From Lutibacter sp. (GTDB lineage Bacteria; Bacteroidota; Bacteroidia; Flavobacteriales; Flavobacteriaceae), in the NCBI GenBank assembly GCA_027449025.1, contig DAIDMK010000005.1:62001-126000 (forward strand): 64,000 nucleotides of DNA, given 5' to 3'. Both the position numbers and the translations under genes were made by a program. The notes below the pieces were generated by a model that had not been told where the DNA came from, did no database searches, and was given only the letters and a program-made list of their open reading frames with translations. Below, in pieces: positions 1-9,118 of the stretch; the first letter of the stretch is position 1; each line of letters opens with the position of its first letter.

Positions 1-49
1 CAATTTTTTATATATTTGTATAAACCATAAATATTAAAAATCGTATAAT

Positions 50-1189
50 ATGCTTCAAATAGACCGAAAACTAAAGGAAAATTTGGTGGATAAATGGAAT
101 TCGGGCAAAGTATTAATTGTAATTGGTCCTAGGCAAGTTGGAAAAACCACGCTGTTTAAATCACTTTGTGAAACAGAAGGAAATTATCTTTTTATAAATG
201 GCGACGACCCAGAAGATAGAATATTGCTTGAAAACGCTGGTGAAAACAAATTGAGAAACATCATCGGAAATCATAAAACTGTCTTTTTTGATGAAGCACA
301 ACGCATTAAAAATATCGGAATTATTCTCAAAATTATACACGATCAAATTACGGGAATTCGTGTGGTAGTTAGTGGTTCTTCAGCCTTAGAAATTTCCAAC
401 GAACTTAACGAACCTTTAACAGGCAGAAAATGGGAATTCAATTTATTTCCCTTTACTTACGGTGAGCTTCAACATCACTTTGGCTATGTAAATAACACTA
501 AGAATTTGTTGAGATATATGATTTATGGTATGTATCCAGAGGTCATCACAAATTATGAAAATGCTGAAGGCACTTTAAAACAAATTTCTGGCAGTTATCT
601 TTATAAGGATTTATTGCAATATCAAGGAATCCGTAAACCCGAAATATTGGATAAATTATTATTGGCCTTGGCTTTGCAATTGGGCTCGGAAGTAAATTAT
701 AACGAGCTTTCACAAACTGTTGGTGCTGATAGAGCAACCATTGAACAGTATATTTCCTTATTGGAAAAAGCATTTGTGGTTTTTAGATTAAATCCTTTAA
801 GCAGAAATGTTCGCAATGAAATAAACACCTCTCGTAAAATATATTTTTATGATAATGGCATTAGAAACGCTGTTGTCGGAAATTTTAAATCTCTTGAGTT
901 TCGTCAAGATACAGGCGCATTATGGGAAAATTTTATGGTTTCAGAGCGATTGAAAATATTGAATTATAACCAATGGCACGGACGATTTTATTTTTGGAGA
1001 ACCTATCAGCAACAAGAAATTGATTGGATTGAAGAAATTGACGGATCATTTTCCGCTTACGAATTTAAGTGGAATTCTAAAAAAACAAGGAGATTTTTTC
1101 CCAAAACCTTCCTCAATAATTATCCTATTTCTAAAACTTTAGTGGTTACGCCAGAGCAAATTGATGAATTTTTAACCAACTCATTTTAA
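50..1189 (+). CDS. AAA-type ATPase with C-terminal DUF4143 domain
   Basis: A 379-residue P-loop ATPase of the AAA_14 plus DUF4143 type. The Walker A motif GPRQVGKTT lies at about residues 26-34 and a Walker B-like VFFDEAQ at about 78-84. SGSSALEI (about 108-115) resembles sensor 1 of the family. The C-terminal half contains the DUF4143 features, including a winged-helix-like stretch and WENFMVSERLK near residue 290, followed by EIDWIEE, which recalls a degenerate nuclease-like fold. These proteins are widespread and often sit in accessory regions; the cellular role is not established. It stands alone, with 172 bases before the next gene. No signal peptide or membrane segment is seen. Family assignment is firm, function unknown. 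Confidence 0.85.
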   Translation: MLQIDRKLKENLVDKWNSGKVLIVIGPRQVGKTTLFKSLCETEGNYLFINGDDPEDRILLENAGENKLRNIIGNHKTVFFDEAQRIKNIGIILKIIHDQITGIRVVVSGSSALEISNELNEPLTGRKWEFNLFPFTYGELQHHFGYVNNTKNLLRYMIYGMYPEVITNYENAEGTLKQISGSYLYKDLLQYQGIRKPEILDKLLLALALQLGSEVNYNELSQTVGADRATIEQYISLLEKAFVVFRLNPLSRNVRNEINTSRKIYFYDNGIRNAVVGNFKSLEFRQDTGALWENFMVSERLKILNYNQWHGRFYFWRTYQQQEIDWIEEIDGSFSAYEFKWNSKKTRRFFPKTFLNNYPISKTLVVTPEQIDEFLTNSF

Positions 1190-1361
1190 AAGAACAATTA
1201 AAAGAGTAAGTACAATTATGGCTTTATTAATTTAAAGATAAATTGTATTTTTGAACTCCTAAAACATTACTCATAAAATGAGCATAACGGAAATAAGGAG
1301 CAAATACCAATTCAGCTATGCGAATTACATATGACCAATAAAAAACAATAAATATCTTTGT

Positions 1362-2468
1362 ATGAAATTAAAATTGACCATCCTATTTTTATCAGCCCTT
1401 TTTGTAGGCTGTAAATCATCCCAACATAAAACTGCTTACGACGGAAAATCGGGCGCCACAAAAATTGTGAACACCATCCATTATCCGCAGGAAAAACATT
1501 TAAAAAATATAAAACAACTCACTTTTGGTGGTGACAATGCCGAAGCTTACTGGAGTTTCGACAATACCAAACTTACTTTTCAGGCAAACACGAAAGCCTG
1601 GGGATTGGGGTGTGACCAAATATTTACCATGAATATTAACGACGATTTGAGCAAAGGGCAAATTCCGCAAATGATAAGCACAGGAGAAGGAAGAACCACT
1701 TGCAGTTATTTTTTGCCGGGAGATTCCACCATCATATATTCCTCCACCCATATGGCTGATAAAGCGTGTCCGCCCGTTCCAAACAAAGAAGATTATGGTA
1801 ATAAATATATCTGGCCTGTTTATGAAGGTTTCGATATTTTTGTGGCCGACACCAAAGGCAATCAGCTAAAACAGCTCACATTTGAACCAGGTTATGATGC
1901 CGAACCAACCGTTTCGCCAAAAGGTGATAAAATTGTGTTCACCTCAACAAGAACAGGTGATTTAGAATTGTTTACGATGAATATCGACGGATCCGACGTA
2001 AAACAGGTAACTTTTGAATTGGGTTACGACGGCGGGGCTTTCTTTTCACCCGATGGTACAAAATTAATATTCCGTTCCTCTCGTCCGAAAACAGAATCAG
2101 CAATAAAAGAGTACAAAGATTTATTGGCTGAAGGATTGGTACAACCAACAAATATGGAATTATATACCTGCAATGTTGACGGTAGCGAATTAACCAAAAT
2201 TACCGATTTGGGAAATGCCAACTGGGCACCGTTTTTTCACCCATCAGGTAAGAAAGTTATTTTCTCTTCCAACCATAAAACGAAACATAGCTTTAATTTA
2301 TTTATGATTAATGTGGATGGAACCGGCTTGGAACAGATTACATACGACACTGTTTTTGATGCTTTTCCGATGTTTTCTCCTGATGGAAAGAAAATTGTTT
2401 TTTCATCCAACAGAAATAATAACGGCACACACGATACCAATTTATTTATTGCCGACTGGGTAGAATAG
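1362..2468 (+). CDS. PD40/TolB-like beta-propeller lipoprotein
   Basis: A 368-residue protein with a lipoprotein signal peptide: charged MKLK, a hydrophobic stretch, then the lipobox FVGC with Cys at residue 17. The mature part carries repeated PD40 (WD40-like) blades with the recurrent pattern SPDGKKIVFSS, for example near residues 185-200, 230-240, 290-300 and 340-350. That fits a TolB-type six-bladed propeller at the periplasmic face of a membrane. The family binds proteins or peptides and in Bacteroidota often accompanies peptidases; no partner is evident here. A TAnnTTTG match ends one base before the ATG, too close for a normal leader, so the promoter is unclear. A diverged copy of the gene's last 30-odd bases lies about 185 bases downstream. 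Confidence 0.8.
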   Translation: MKLKLTILFLSALFVGCKSSQHKTAYDGKSGATKIVNTIHYPQEKHLKNIKQLTFGGDNAEAYWSFDNTKLTFQANTKAWGLGCDQIFTMNINDDLSKGQIPQMISTGEGRTTCSYFLPGDSTIIYSSTHMADKACPPVPNKEDYGNKYIWPVYEGFDIFVADTKGNQLKQLTFEPGYDAEPTVSPKGDKIVFTSTRTGDLELFTMNIDGSDVKQVTFELGYDGGAFFSPDGTKLIFRSSRPKTESAIKEYKDLLAEGLVQPTNMELYTCNVDGSELTKITDLGNANWAPFFHPSGKKVIFSSNHKTKHSFNLFMINVDGTGLEQITYDTVFDAFPMFSPDGKKIVFSSNRNNNGTHDTNLFIADWVE

Positions 2469-2659
2469 CAAATATCGATTTTTGAGTAAAATTTAATTGT
2501 ACTATTTTTCAATTATTAGTTGGATTTGCGTTAAGGTTAGAGCGGCCTGTTTGAGCTCTCCCGTTTTTACGGGAAGCGAGTAGCGATAGCCTGACCCAAA
2601 GGGGAACGCCCGCCAAAAAATTAAAATTTATTTATTGCCGACCGGGCTGAATCGCAAAC
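2438..2659 (+). repeat. Imperfect duplication of the PD40 gene tail
   Basis: The 3' end of the PD40 gene (about 2438-2475, including its stop codon) is repeated at about 2624-2661 downstream of a dispersed intergenic repeat. Both copies share AATTTATTTATTGCCGAC followed by a GGG, a GAAT and a GCAAA block, with about five differences over 38 bases. The second copy is not part of any gene. It looks like a small tandem duplication later interrupted by, or produced together with, the repeat element in between. Confidence 0.6.
2524..2614. repeat. Dispersed structured intergenic repeat, copy 1
   Basis: This GC-richer block begins with ATTTGCGTTAAGG, contains AGCGGC, a hairpin (TCCCGT, loop TTTT, ACGGGA), then AGCGATAGCCTGACCC and GGGGAACGCCC. 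The same order of landmarks recurs at 37391-37530. From memory, elements of this kind are scattered between genes in many Flavobacteriaceae; function unknown. It sits between the PD40 gene and lepA. Confidence 0.6.
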
Positions 2660-2694
2660 ATTTAAACTTGTGTGTTTTCAAACCCTTATTTCGT

Positions 2695-2702
2695 TATATT
2701 TG
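2695..2702 (+). promoter_or_regulatory. Probable -7 element of lepA promoter
   Basis: TATATTTG matches the Bacteroidota -7 consensus TAnnTTTG. The likely transcript start would lie about 25 bases before the lepA ATG at 2732. No good -33 TTTG is seen at the expected distance; a TTG sits 24 bases upstream. Confidence 0.5.
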
Positions 2703-2731
2703 CGCAAATTAAAGAGAAAGGAATACGACGT

Positions 2732-4528
2732 ATGAAAAACATTCGAAATTTTTGCATCATTGCACATATTGACCACGGTAAAAGCACCCTGGCCGACAGG
2801 TTATTAAGTTTTACCGGAACCACTACGGCGCGTGAAGAACAAGCGCAGCTGCTAGACAGCATGGATTTGGAGCGCGAACGCGGCATTACCATAAAAAGCC
2901 ACGCCATCCAAATGGAATATATGTATGAAGGCGAAAATTATATCTTAAACTTAATTGACACACCGGGTCACGTAGATTTTTCTTACGAAGTTTCCCGGTC
3001 AATTGCTGCCTGTGAAGGCGCTTTGTTAATTGTTGATGCCGCACAAAGCATTCAGGCGCAAACAATTTCCAATTTATATTTGGCATTAGAACACGATTTA
3101 GAAATAATTCCAATATTAAATAAAGTCGATTTGCCAAGTGCCAATCCGGATGAAGTTACTGATGATATTGTTGACTTGCTGGGTTGTGAACCAGAAGACG
3201 TGATTCATGCAAGCGGAAAATCGGGTTTTGGCGTTGAAAATATTTTAAAAGCCATTATTGAAAAAATTCCTGCCCCAAAAGGCGATGTGAATGCGCCATT
3301 ACAGGCATTAATTTTTGACTCGGTGTACAATTCATACCGCGGTGTGGAAACTTATTTCAGGGTTTTTAACGGAGAAATTAAAAAAGGGCAGCGCATTAAA
3401 TTCATGGCAACCAAAAATGAATACAATGCCGATGAAGTGGGTACCTTAAAATTGAGACAAATTGCAAAACAAAGCATAAAAGCTGGCGATGTAGGTTATT
3501 TAATTACCGGTGTTAAAACTGCCGTTGAAATTAAAGTCGGCGACACCATTACCGATGCCTTAAACCCGACCCAACATAGAATTGATGGTTTTGAAGATGT
3601 GAAACCGATGGTATTTGCAGGTATTTATCCGGTTGATACCGATGAATATGAAGAACTTCGATCTTCTATGGAAAAATTACAGTTGAATGATGCTTCTTTG
3701 GTGTTTGTTCCCGAAAGTTCCGCTGCATTGGGATTTGGTTTCCGTTGCGGATTCTTAGGAATGCTCCATTTGGAAATTATTCAGGAAAGGTTGGAACGCG
3801 AGTTTGATATGACTGTAATTACCACCGTACCAAACGTATCCTACCACGCTTTTAGCAATAAAAATCCGGATGTTCCTATTTTAGTGAACAATCCAACTGA
3901 TTTGCCCGAACCTTCAAAATTAAACAGGGTTGAAGAACCTTTTATAAAAGCGAGCATTATTACCAAATCCGATTTTATTGGACAGGTGATGAGTTTGTGC
4001 ATTGAAAAACGCGGACAAATAACAAATCAGACTTATTTAACGCCAGAGCGTGTTGAACTTACTTTTGAAATGCCTTTGGCTGAAATAGTTTTTGATTTTT
4101 ACGACCGATTAAAAACTGTTTCTAAAGGATACGCCTCTTTTGATTATCATCCTATTGGCTTGAAAACTTCAAGATTGGTTAGACTTGATATTTTATTGAA
4201 CGGCACCGTTGTAGATGCACTTTCTTCCTTAATTCATACAGACAGCGCATATCATATTGGTAAAAAAATGTGTGAAAAACTGCGCCAGTTAATTCCACGC
4301 CAACAATTTGACATTCCGATTCAGGCTGCAATAGGCGCTAAAATTATTTCGCGTGAAACCGTAAAAGCGCTTAGAAAAGATGTTACTGCAAAATGTTATG
4401 GTGGCGATATTTCTCGTAAACGAAAACTTTTGGAAAAACAAAAGAAAGGTAAAAAACGTATGCGCCAAGTGGGAAATGTTGAAATTCCGCAAGAAGCATT
4501 TATGGCTGTTTTAAAATTGAATGATTAA
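2732..4528 (+). CDS. lepA: Elongation factor 4 (LepA), ribosome back-translocase GTPase
   Basis: A translational GTPase of 598 residues from this start, the usual length of the family. G1 is AHIDHGKST at residues 10-18, G3 is DTPGH and G4 is NKVD. The C-terminal LepA-specific domain ends in a Lys/Arg-rich segment ([20 protein letters not shown]) followed by [13 protein letters not shown], typical of EF4. It acts on the ribosome in the cytoplasm under stress. The start at 2732 ([17 protein letters not shown]) is preferred: an in-frame GTG at 2672 would add 20 residues foreign to the family and would place the promoter inside the gene. A strong bidirectional terminator follows. Confidence 0.95.
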   Translation: MKNIRNFCIIAHIDHGKSTLADRLLSFTGTTTAREEQAQLLDSMDLERERGITIKSHAIQMEYMYEGENYILNLIDTPGHVDFSYEVSRSIAACEGALLIVDAAQSIQAQTISNLYLALEHDLEIIPILNKVDLPSANPDEVTDDIVDLLGCEPEDVIHASGKSGFGVENILKAIIEKIPAPKGDVNAPLQALIFDSVYNSYRGVETYFRVFNGEIKKGQRIKFMATKNEYNADEVGTLKLRQIAKQSIKAGDVGYLITGVKTAVEIKVGDTITDALNPTQHRIDGFEDVKPMVFAGIYPVDTDEYEELRSSMEKLQLNDASLVFVPESSAALGFGFRCGFLGMLHLEIIQERLEREFDMTVITTVPNVSYHAFSNKNPDVPILVNNPTDLPEPSKLNRVEEPFIKASIITKSDFIGQVMSLCIEKRGQITNQTYLTPERVELTFEMPLAEIVFDFYDRLKTVSKGYASFDYHPIGLKTSRLVRLDILLNGTVVDALSSLIHTDSAYHIGKKMCEKLRQLIPRQQFDIPIQAAIGAKIISRETVKALRKDVTAKCYGGDISRKRKLLEKQKKGKKRMRQVGNVEIPQEAFMAVLKLND

Positions 4529-4536
4529 ATTCGCCC

Positions 4537-4566
4537 ATCCCCGGCCCTTCCCGAAGGGAAGGGAGA
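4537..4566. repeat. GC-rich intergenic palindrome (CCCTTCCC type)
   Basis: CCCTTCCC, GAA, GGGAAGGG forms an 8-bp perfect hairpin just after lepA. Related short C-run/G-run hairpins occur at 50476-50498 and 51950-51982, all in the 3' spacer of a plus-strand gene. Confidence 0.5.
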
Positions 4567-4618
4567 TAAAGGCTTTCGCAAGCTCATGCATTTGTGAGGT
4601 CGGGAAAAAATATAAACT

Positions 4619-4648
4619 AAAAAAGCACCGTGAAAACGGTGCTTTTTT
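4619..4648. terminator. Bidirectional terminator between lepA and fdx
   Basis: AAAAAAGCACCGT and ACGGTGCTTTTTT form a perfect 13-bp stem closed by a GAAA tetraloop at 4632-4635. The A and T runs make it a rho-independent terminator on both strands, serving the convergent lepA (+) and ferredoxin (-) genes. Confidence 0.9.
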
Positions 4649-4664
4649 ATGAATTTTGAAGAAA

Positions 4665-5015
4665 TTATTCTCCGTGCATCCATTCTTTTTTTCCCATTAA
4701 TTGTTCTTCAGTTTCTACATGGTCTTCATCTAGAATACAACAATCAACTGGACAAACTGAAGCACATTGTGGTTCGTCATGAAAACCTTTACACTCTGTA
4801 CATTTATCAGTTACAATAAAATAGAATTCATCAGATAATGGTTCATTTCTTTTATCGGCATCAACTTGTTTACCTTTAGGCAAAGTTACCGTACCTTTTA
4901 AGGAAGTTCCATCTGAATATGCCCAATCTCCATCTGGTTCGTATATTGCATTATTTGGACATTCTGAAATACATGCATCACAATTAATGCATTCGTCTGT
5001 TATTCTAATAGCCAT
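4665..5015 (-). CDS. Dicluster 4Fe-4S ferredoxin
   Basis: A 116-residue acidic 2[4Fe-4S] ferredoxin. The first cluster motif is CINCDACISECP at about residues 10-21. The second is split by an insertion: CTECKGFHDEPQCASVCP at about residues 73-90. Between them is a linker of about 50 residues, longer than in clostridial ferredoxins. There is no membrane segment, so it should be a soluble low-potential carrier. It is divergent from korA across a 182-base spacer with promoter elements for both, which makes it a strong candidate electron acceptor of KorAB. Transcription ends at the strong terminator at 4619-4648. Direct docking to complex I is inference. Confidence 0.88.
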   Translation of the reverse strand: MAIRITDECINCDACISECPNNAIYEPDGDWAYSDGTSLKGTVTLPKGKQVDADKRNEPLSDEFYFIVTDKCTECKGFHDEPQCASVCPVDCCILDEDHVETEEQLMGKKEWMHGE

Positions 5016-5067
5016 GATTTGTAATTTTTATTATTTAATTATTTGACAAAATTATATAAAATTTATA

Positions 5068-5102
5068 CAAATCTATGTGATAAAAGTCATTTCCTTTTCA
5101 AA
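5068..5102 (-). promoter_or_regulatory. Predicted promoter of the ferredoxin gene
   Basis: On the minus strand TAGATTTG (5068-5075) matches TAnnTTTG, with TTTG at 5099-5102 twenty-three bases upstream. A second -7 match (TAATTTTG) lies at 5047-5054, closer to the gene. The -33 box falls inside the korA promoter spacer. Confidence 0.5.
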
Positions 5103-5120
5103 AAAGTAAACATACCTTTG
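5090..5120 (+). promoter_or_regulatory. Predicted promoter of korAB
   Basis: TACCTTTG at 5113-5120 matches the -7 consensus, with TTTC at 5090-5093 as a near -33 box and 19-base spacing. The leader would be about 70 bases. It overlaps the divergent ferredoxin promoter, so both could be controlled together. Confidence 0.6.
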
Positions 5121-5197
5121 AGGCTTTATATTGAACTTACAATAATTTTAAATAATTTTCAATAAATTTAAACAATTTTTTTTAATTTACATTAATT

Positions 5198-7051
5198 ATG
5201 ATTACAACTAAAACAATTCTTCAACCTGAGGTACTGGAAGCAGTAGTTGTCAGGTTTGTTGGGGATTCTGGAGACGGAATGCAGTTAACTGGAACTCAGT
5301 TTACTGATACCTCGGCAATGTTTGGTAATGATATCGCAACTTTTCCAAATTACCCTTCTGAAATTAGAGCCCCTCAAGGAAGTTTATATGGTGTTTCTGG
5401 ATTTCAGGTACACATTGGAAGCGTAGAAATAAGTACACCGGGAGACAATGTAGATTTGTTGGTTGCAATGAACCCTGCTGCGTTAAAAACCAATTTATAT
5501 GCCGTAAAGCCGGGTCACACAATTATTGTGGACACGGACTCCTTTACAAAGAAAAACTTAGACAAAGCGGAATATAAAACCAATCCGTTAGAAGATGGAA
5601 GTTTAGAAAACTACCGAGTTATTCAGGTTGATATGACCACGATGACCAAAGAAGCATTGAAAGATGTGGAAGGATTGGACAATAAATCGATTACTCGAAG
5701 TAAAAACATGTTTGCTTTAGGAATGGTTTATTGGATGTACAATCGCCCAAAAGATCATACAGTTGATTTTTTTAATAAAAAATTTAAGGGAAAACAACAT
5801 TTAATTGAAGCAAATACTAAGGTGTTAAATGCTGGTTATTATTTTGCGGAAACTTTGGAATTGATTCCAAATGCCTATACAATTTCCCCAGCTAAAATGA
5901 TTCCGGGAACCTATAGAATTATCGGTGGAAATACCGCTACCGCATGGGGATTGTTGGCAGCTGCAGAGAAATCTGGTTTAGAACTGTTTTTAGGTTCTTA
6001 CCCTATTACCCCAGCTACTGATATTTTACATGAATTGGTAAAACACAAACATTTTGGTGTAAAAGCTTTTCAGGCAGAAGACGAAATTGCTGGAGTTACT
6101 TCAGCCATTGGTGCTGCATTTGCTGGCGATTTAGCGATTACAACAACATCCGGACCTGGTTTGGCATTAAAAGGCGAAGCAATAGGTTTGGCTATGATGG
6201 TTGAACTGCCTTTGGTTATTATCAATGTACAACGTGGCGGACCTTCAACAGGATTGCCTACAAAAACAGAACAATCGGATTTAATGCAAGCAATGTATGG
6301 AAGAAACGGTGAAAGCCCAGTAATTGTAATTGCAGCAAGTACACCTTCCAATTGCTTTAATTTTGCTTATGAAGCTGCCCGTCTTGCTTTAGAACATATG
6401 ACTCCAGTAATATTATTGACAGACGGATACATTGCAAACGGTTCAGCACCTTGGAAAATTAAATCTACTGCTGATATGCCTGCAATTAAAAATCACAAAA
6501 TTGCAAAAATCAAAGAAAATTGGAGTCCTTATGACAGAGACGAAAAAACTCTGGCACGTAACTGGCCAGTTCCTGGAACACCCGGTTTAGAACATAGAAT
6601 TGGTGGTTTAGAAAAAGACCGTGTAACGGGGAATATTTCTTATGAACCTATTAACCATGAAGAAATGACTCGTATTAGAGCCGAAAAAGTGAGATTGGTT
6701 GAAAATAATATTCCTGAATTAAAAACAGAATTTGCAGATTCAGGTGATTTATTGGTAATTGGATGGGGAGGAACCTATGGCTCTTTACATTCTGCAGTAA
6801 AACAGATAAGTGACGAAGGCTATAAAAATATTGGATTTGCGCATTTCAATTATATCAATCCAATGCCTAAAAACACGGAAGAAATTTTATCTAAATACAA
6901 AAAAATAATTGTTTGTGAATTAAATGCCGGTCAATTTGTTTCTATCTTAAAAACTAGATTCACAAAATTTGAATTTTCTCAACACAACAAAATTCAAGGA
7001 TTGCCATTTTCTAACGACGAACTAATTCAACATTTTAAACAATTGGTATAA
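5198..7051 (+). CDS. korA: 2-oxoacid:ferredoxin oxidoreductase, fused gamma-alpha subunit (KorA-type)
   Basis: A 617-residue subunit. Residues of about 15-195 form the gamma domain (VRFVGDSGDGMQLTG at the start). The rest is the alpha part, beginning GGNTATAWGLLAAAE and containing SYPITPATDILHEL at about residue 268, the hallmark of the pyrimidine-binding domain. ERGGPSTGLPT-like RGGPSTGLPTKTEQSD follows near residue 347. With KorB it decarboxylates a 2-oxoacid, probably 2-oxoglutarate, to the acyl-CoA and reduces ferredoxin. The fused length is normal for KorA. korB starts 2 bases after the stop. Substrate cannot be fixed from sequence alone. Confidence 0.9.
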   Translation: MITTKTILQPEVLEAVVVRFVGDSGDGMQLTGTQFTDTSAMFGNDIATFPNYPSEIRAPQGSLYGVSGFQVHIGSVEISTPGDNVDLLVAMNPAALKTNLYAVKPGHTIIVDTDSFTKKNLDKAEYKTNPLEDGSLENYRVIQVDMTTMTKEALKDVEGLDNKSITRSKNMFALGMVYWMYNRPKDHTVDFFNKKFKGKQHLIEANTKVLNAGYYFAETLELIPNAYTISPAKMIPGTYRIIGGNTATAWGLLAAAEKSGLELFLGSYPITPATDILHELVKHKHFGVKAFQAEDEIAGVTSAIGAAFAGDLAITTTSGPGLALKGEAIGLAMMVELPLVIINVQRGGPSTGLPTKTEQSDLMQAMYGRNGESPVIVIAASTPSNCFNFAYEAARLALEHMTPVILLTDGYIANGSAPWKIKSTADMPAIKNHKIAKIKENWSPYDRDEKTLARNWPVPGTPGLEHRIGGLEKDRVTGNISYEPINHEEMTRIRAEKVRLVENNIPELKTEFADSGDLLVIGWGGTYGSLHSAVKQISDEGYKNIGFAHFNYINPMPKNTEEILSKYKKIIVCELNAGQFVSILKTRFTKFEFSQHNKIQGLPFSNDELIQHFKQLV

Positions 7052-7053
7052 TT

Positions 7054-8070
7054 ATGGAAACTACAACAGCTGTAAAAAAATATACATTTAAAGATTTTAC
7101 AAGTGATCAAGAAGTTAGATGGTGTCCTGGTTGCGATGATTACGTGATTTTGCGCTCTATGCAAAAAGCGCTTCCTGAAATGGGCGTTAACAAAGAAGAC
7201 GTAGTGTTTATTTCAGGTATTGGATGCTCATCACGTTTTCCTTATTATATGAGTACCTACGGTATGCATACTATTCATGGTAGAGCACCCGGAATTGCTT
7301 CAGGGGTAAAATTGGCAAATCCCAACTTAAGTGTTTGGGTTATGACTGGTGACGGGGATTCAATGGCTATCGGAGGAAATCATTTTATTCATTTATTGAG
7401 AAGAAACATCGATTTAAATATGGTCATGTTTAACAATGAAATTTATGGTTTAACCAAAGGACAATTTTCTCCAACTTCAATTATAGGTCAAAAAACAAAA
7501 TCATCTCCTTACGGAAACACACAACCTCCTTTTTCTCCAGGTGAATTGGCATTGGGTGCCAATGCACGATTCTTTGCAAGAATTGGTGGTAACAATCCGA
7601 AAGACATGACGCAAATTTTTATTGATGCACATAAATTTAAAGGAACTTCCTTAATTGAAGTACTTCAAAACTGTGTGATTTTCAACGATGGGTGTTTTGA
7701 CGAAGTAACCGATAAAGAGGTGAAAGAAGATAAACAAATTTTTCTTGAACACGGCAAACCTATGATTTTTGGCAAAAACAATGACAAAGGATTGGTGTTA
7801 AATAAGTTGAAATTGGAAGTGGTGACTATTGGTGAAAACGGCATAACGCAAGAAGATATTTTGGTACATAATGCCAAAGAAGAAGATAAAACGCTTCATC
7901 AAATGCTTGTAAGATTGGAATATCCATTAGCTACAGGTGTTATCAGAAGTTTTACCGATGTTACCTTAGAAGAAAGAGAAGATGCACTAACCGCACAGGT
8001 TAAATCAAACTCAAAATTCAAGAAAGCAGATGACCTTTTCTTTTCAGGAGAAACATACGAGGTTAAGTAG
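7054..8070 (+). CDS. korB: 2-oxoacid:ferredoxin oxidoreductase, beta subunit (KorB-type, TPP-binding)
   Basis: A 338-residue catalytic subunit. The thiamine-diphosphate/Mg motif is GDGDSMAIGGNH (about residues 98-109) with MFNNEIYGLTKGQ completing it (about 126-138). Cysteines for the internal 4Fe-4S cluster are visible as WCPGCDD (about 23-29) and GIGCSS (about 55-60), with a later Cys in LQNCVIFNDGCFD. No separate delta (ferredoxin-like) subunit is encoded, as usual for two-subunit Kor enzymes, so an external ferredoxin is required, and one is encoded divergently upstream. A terminator follows before nuoA, so korAB and nuo are neighbours with separate promoters. Confidence 0.9.
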   Translation: METTTAVKKYTFKDFTSDQEVRWCPGCDDYVILRSMQKALPEMGVNKEDVVFISGIGCSSRFPYYMSTYGMHTIHGRAPGIASGVKLANPNLSVWVMTGDGDSMAIGGNHFIHLLRRNIDLNMVMFNNEIYGLTKGQFSPTSIIGQKTKSSPYGNTQPPFSPGELALGANARFFARIGGNNPKDMTQIFIDAHKFKGTSLIEVLQNCVIFNDGCFDEVTDKEVKEDKQIFLEHGKPMIFGKNNDKGLVLNKLKLEVVTIGENGITQEDILVHNAKEEDKTLHQMLVRLEYPLATGVIRSFTDVTLEEREDALTAQVKSNSKFKKADDLFFSGETYEVK

Positions 8071-8086
8071 TAAATATAAAGAAAAT

Positions 8087-8115
8087 AGCTGATTTATGTC
8101 AGCTGTTTTTTTTTT
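8087..8115 (+). terminator. Rho-independent terminator after korB
   Basis: AGCTGA (8087-8092), a 6-base loop, TCAGCT (8099-8104), then G and ten T residues (8106-8115). The stem is short, so some read-through into nuo is possible. Confidence 0.75.
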
Positions 8116-8124
8116 ATAAAATCA

Positions 8125-8132
8125 TAATTTTG
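8125..8132 (+). promoter_or_regulatory. Probable -7 element of the nuo operon
   Basis: TAATTTTG matches TAnnTTTG and lies 26 bases before the nuoA ATG. The region about 20 bases upstream is the T tract of the korB terminator rather than a clear TTTG. Confidence 0.5.
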
Positions 8133-8158
8133 TCCACGAATTAAAAAGTATATAAAAA

Positions 8159-8509
8159 ATGGGTTCAGAAGCCATCATTGTATTTTTACTTGCAGCCATT
8201 GTTTTGGTTGCCGGCGCAAACTTTTTATCAAATTTAATTTCACATAAATCTGATAATCCTCAAAAAAGAGAACCTTATGAATGCGGTATACCAACCATCG
8301 GTCCAACCTGGATTCAATTTAAAGTAGGGTATTATCTTTTTGCCATTCTTTTCCTGATTTTTGATGTTGAAGTTGCATTTTTAGTGCCTTGGGCAGTAGT
8401 TTATAAAGAAGTTGGCACTGTTGCTTTAGTAGAAATTATTGTATTCCTTTTCATATTGGGATTAGGATTATTATACGCATATAAAAAACGAGCTTTACAA
8501 TGGGAGTAG
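8159..8509 (+). CDS. nuoA: Complex I subunit A (NuoA)
   Basis: A 116-residue inner-membrane protein with three hydrophobic segments (about residues 5-25, 56-78, 84-106). The conserved loop [23 protein letters not shown], near residues 37-59, includes the Cys of the TM1-2 loop and is typical of NuoA. It helps hold the quinone-site interface together with NuoH, NuoB and NuoD. First gene of the eleven-gene nuo set; the last 10 bases overlap nuoB, suggesting translational coupling. Confidence 0.95.
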   Translation: MGSEAIIVFLLAAIVLVAGANFLSNLISHKSDNPQKREPYECGIPTIGPTWIQFKVGYYLFAILFLIFDVEVAFLVPWAVVYKEVGTVALVEIIVFLFILGLGLLYAYKKRALQWE

Positions 8510-9096
8510 AAAAAAAACGATATTTAAACCAGCTTGAAGAAGAGGGCTTAAAACAAGTTGTTCCTGCCGATTTTCCAGGAAAAATAATCCCTGGCGGCAA
8601 TGGAGGAAACATTGTTGTTACCACCTTAGACAGCGTTATCAATTGGGGACGCGCAAATTCACTTTGGTCCTTATATTTTGGCACAAGCTGTTGCGCAATA
8701 GAAATGATGCAAACAGGTGCCGCAAAACACGATTATTCAAGATTTGGTTTTGAGGTTGCAAGACCTTCAGCGCGCCAAGCAGATTTAATCATTATTGCCG
8801 GAACCATTGTGAACAAAATGGGACCTGTGTTGCGACGATTGTATGATCAAATGGCCGAACCAAAATATGTAATTGCAATGGGTGCTTGCGCTATTTCTGG
8901 CGGACCGTTTTACTACAATTCCTATTCGGTAATTAAAGGTGCTGACCATGTAATTCCAGTAGATGTATATGTTCCTGGATGCCCTCCAAGACCAGAAGCC
9001 TTATTGGAAGGAATGATTATGCTTCAACAAAAAATTAAAACTGAAAACATGACCAAAAAGGTAAATCCTATAGATGGTTTTGATGAAGGAAAATAA
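8500..9096 (+). CDS. nuoB: Complex I subunit B (NuoB), cluster N2 ligand subunit
   Basis: A 198-residue peripheral-arm subunit carrying the terminal 4Fe-4S cluster N2. The four ligands are visible: the tandem cysteines in [11 protein letters not shown] (about residues 63-64), the Cys in GACAISGG (about 128), and that in VPGCPPRPE (about 159). It passes electrons from NuoI to quinone. The N-terminus is about 40 residues of basic lead-in before the conserved core. It starts inside nuoA (10-base overlap). Confidence 0.96.
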   Translation: MGVEKKRYLNQLEEEGLKQVVPADFPGKIIPGGNGGNIVVTTLDSVINWGRANSLWSLYFGTSCCAIEMMQTGAAKHDYSRFGFEVARPSARQADLIIIAGTIVNKMGPVLRRLYDQMAEPKYVIAMGACAISGGPFYYNSYSVIKGADHVIPVDVYVPGCPPRPEALLEGMIMLQQKIKTENMTKKVNPIDGFDEGK

Positions 9097-9118
9097 TTTG
9101 TATTAAATCATAAAGAGC

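Noticed and set aside
1353-1360. TATCTTTG before the PD40 lipoprotein gene as its promoter
   Set aside because: It ends one base before the ATG, so transcription would start inside the coding sequence, and there is no -33 box; probably chance.
2672-2731. In-frame GTG start extending LepA by 20 residues
   Set aside because: The extra residues are unlike the family, and the likely -7 element lies within this stretch; MKNIRNF at 2732 gives the normal 598-residue protein.
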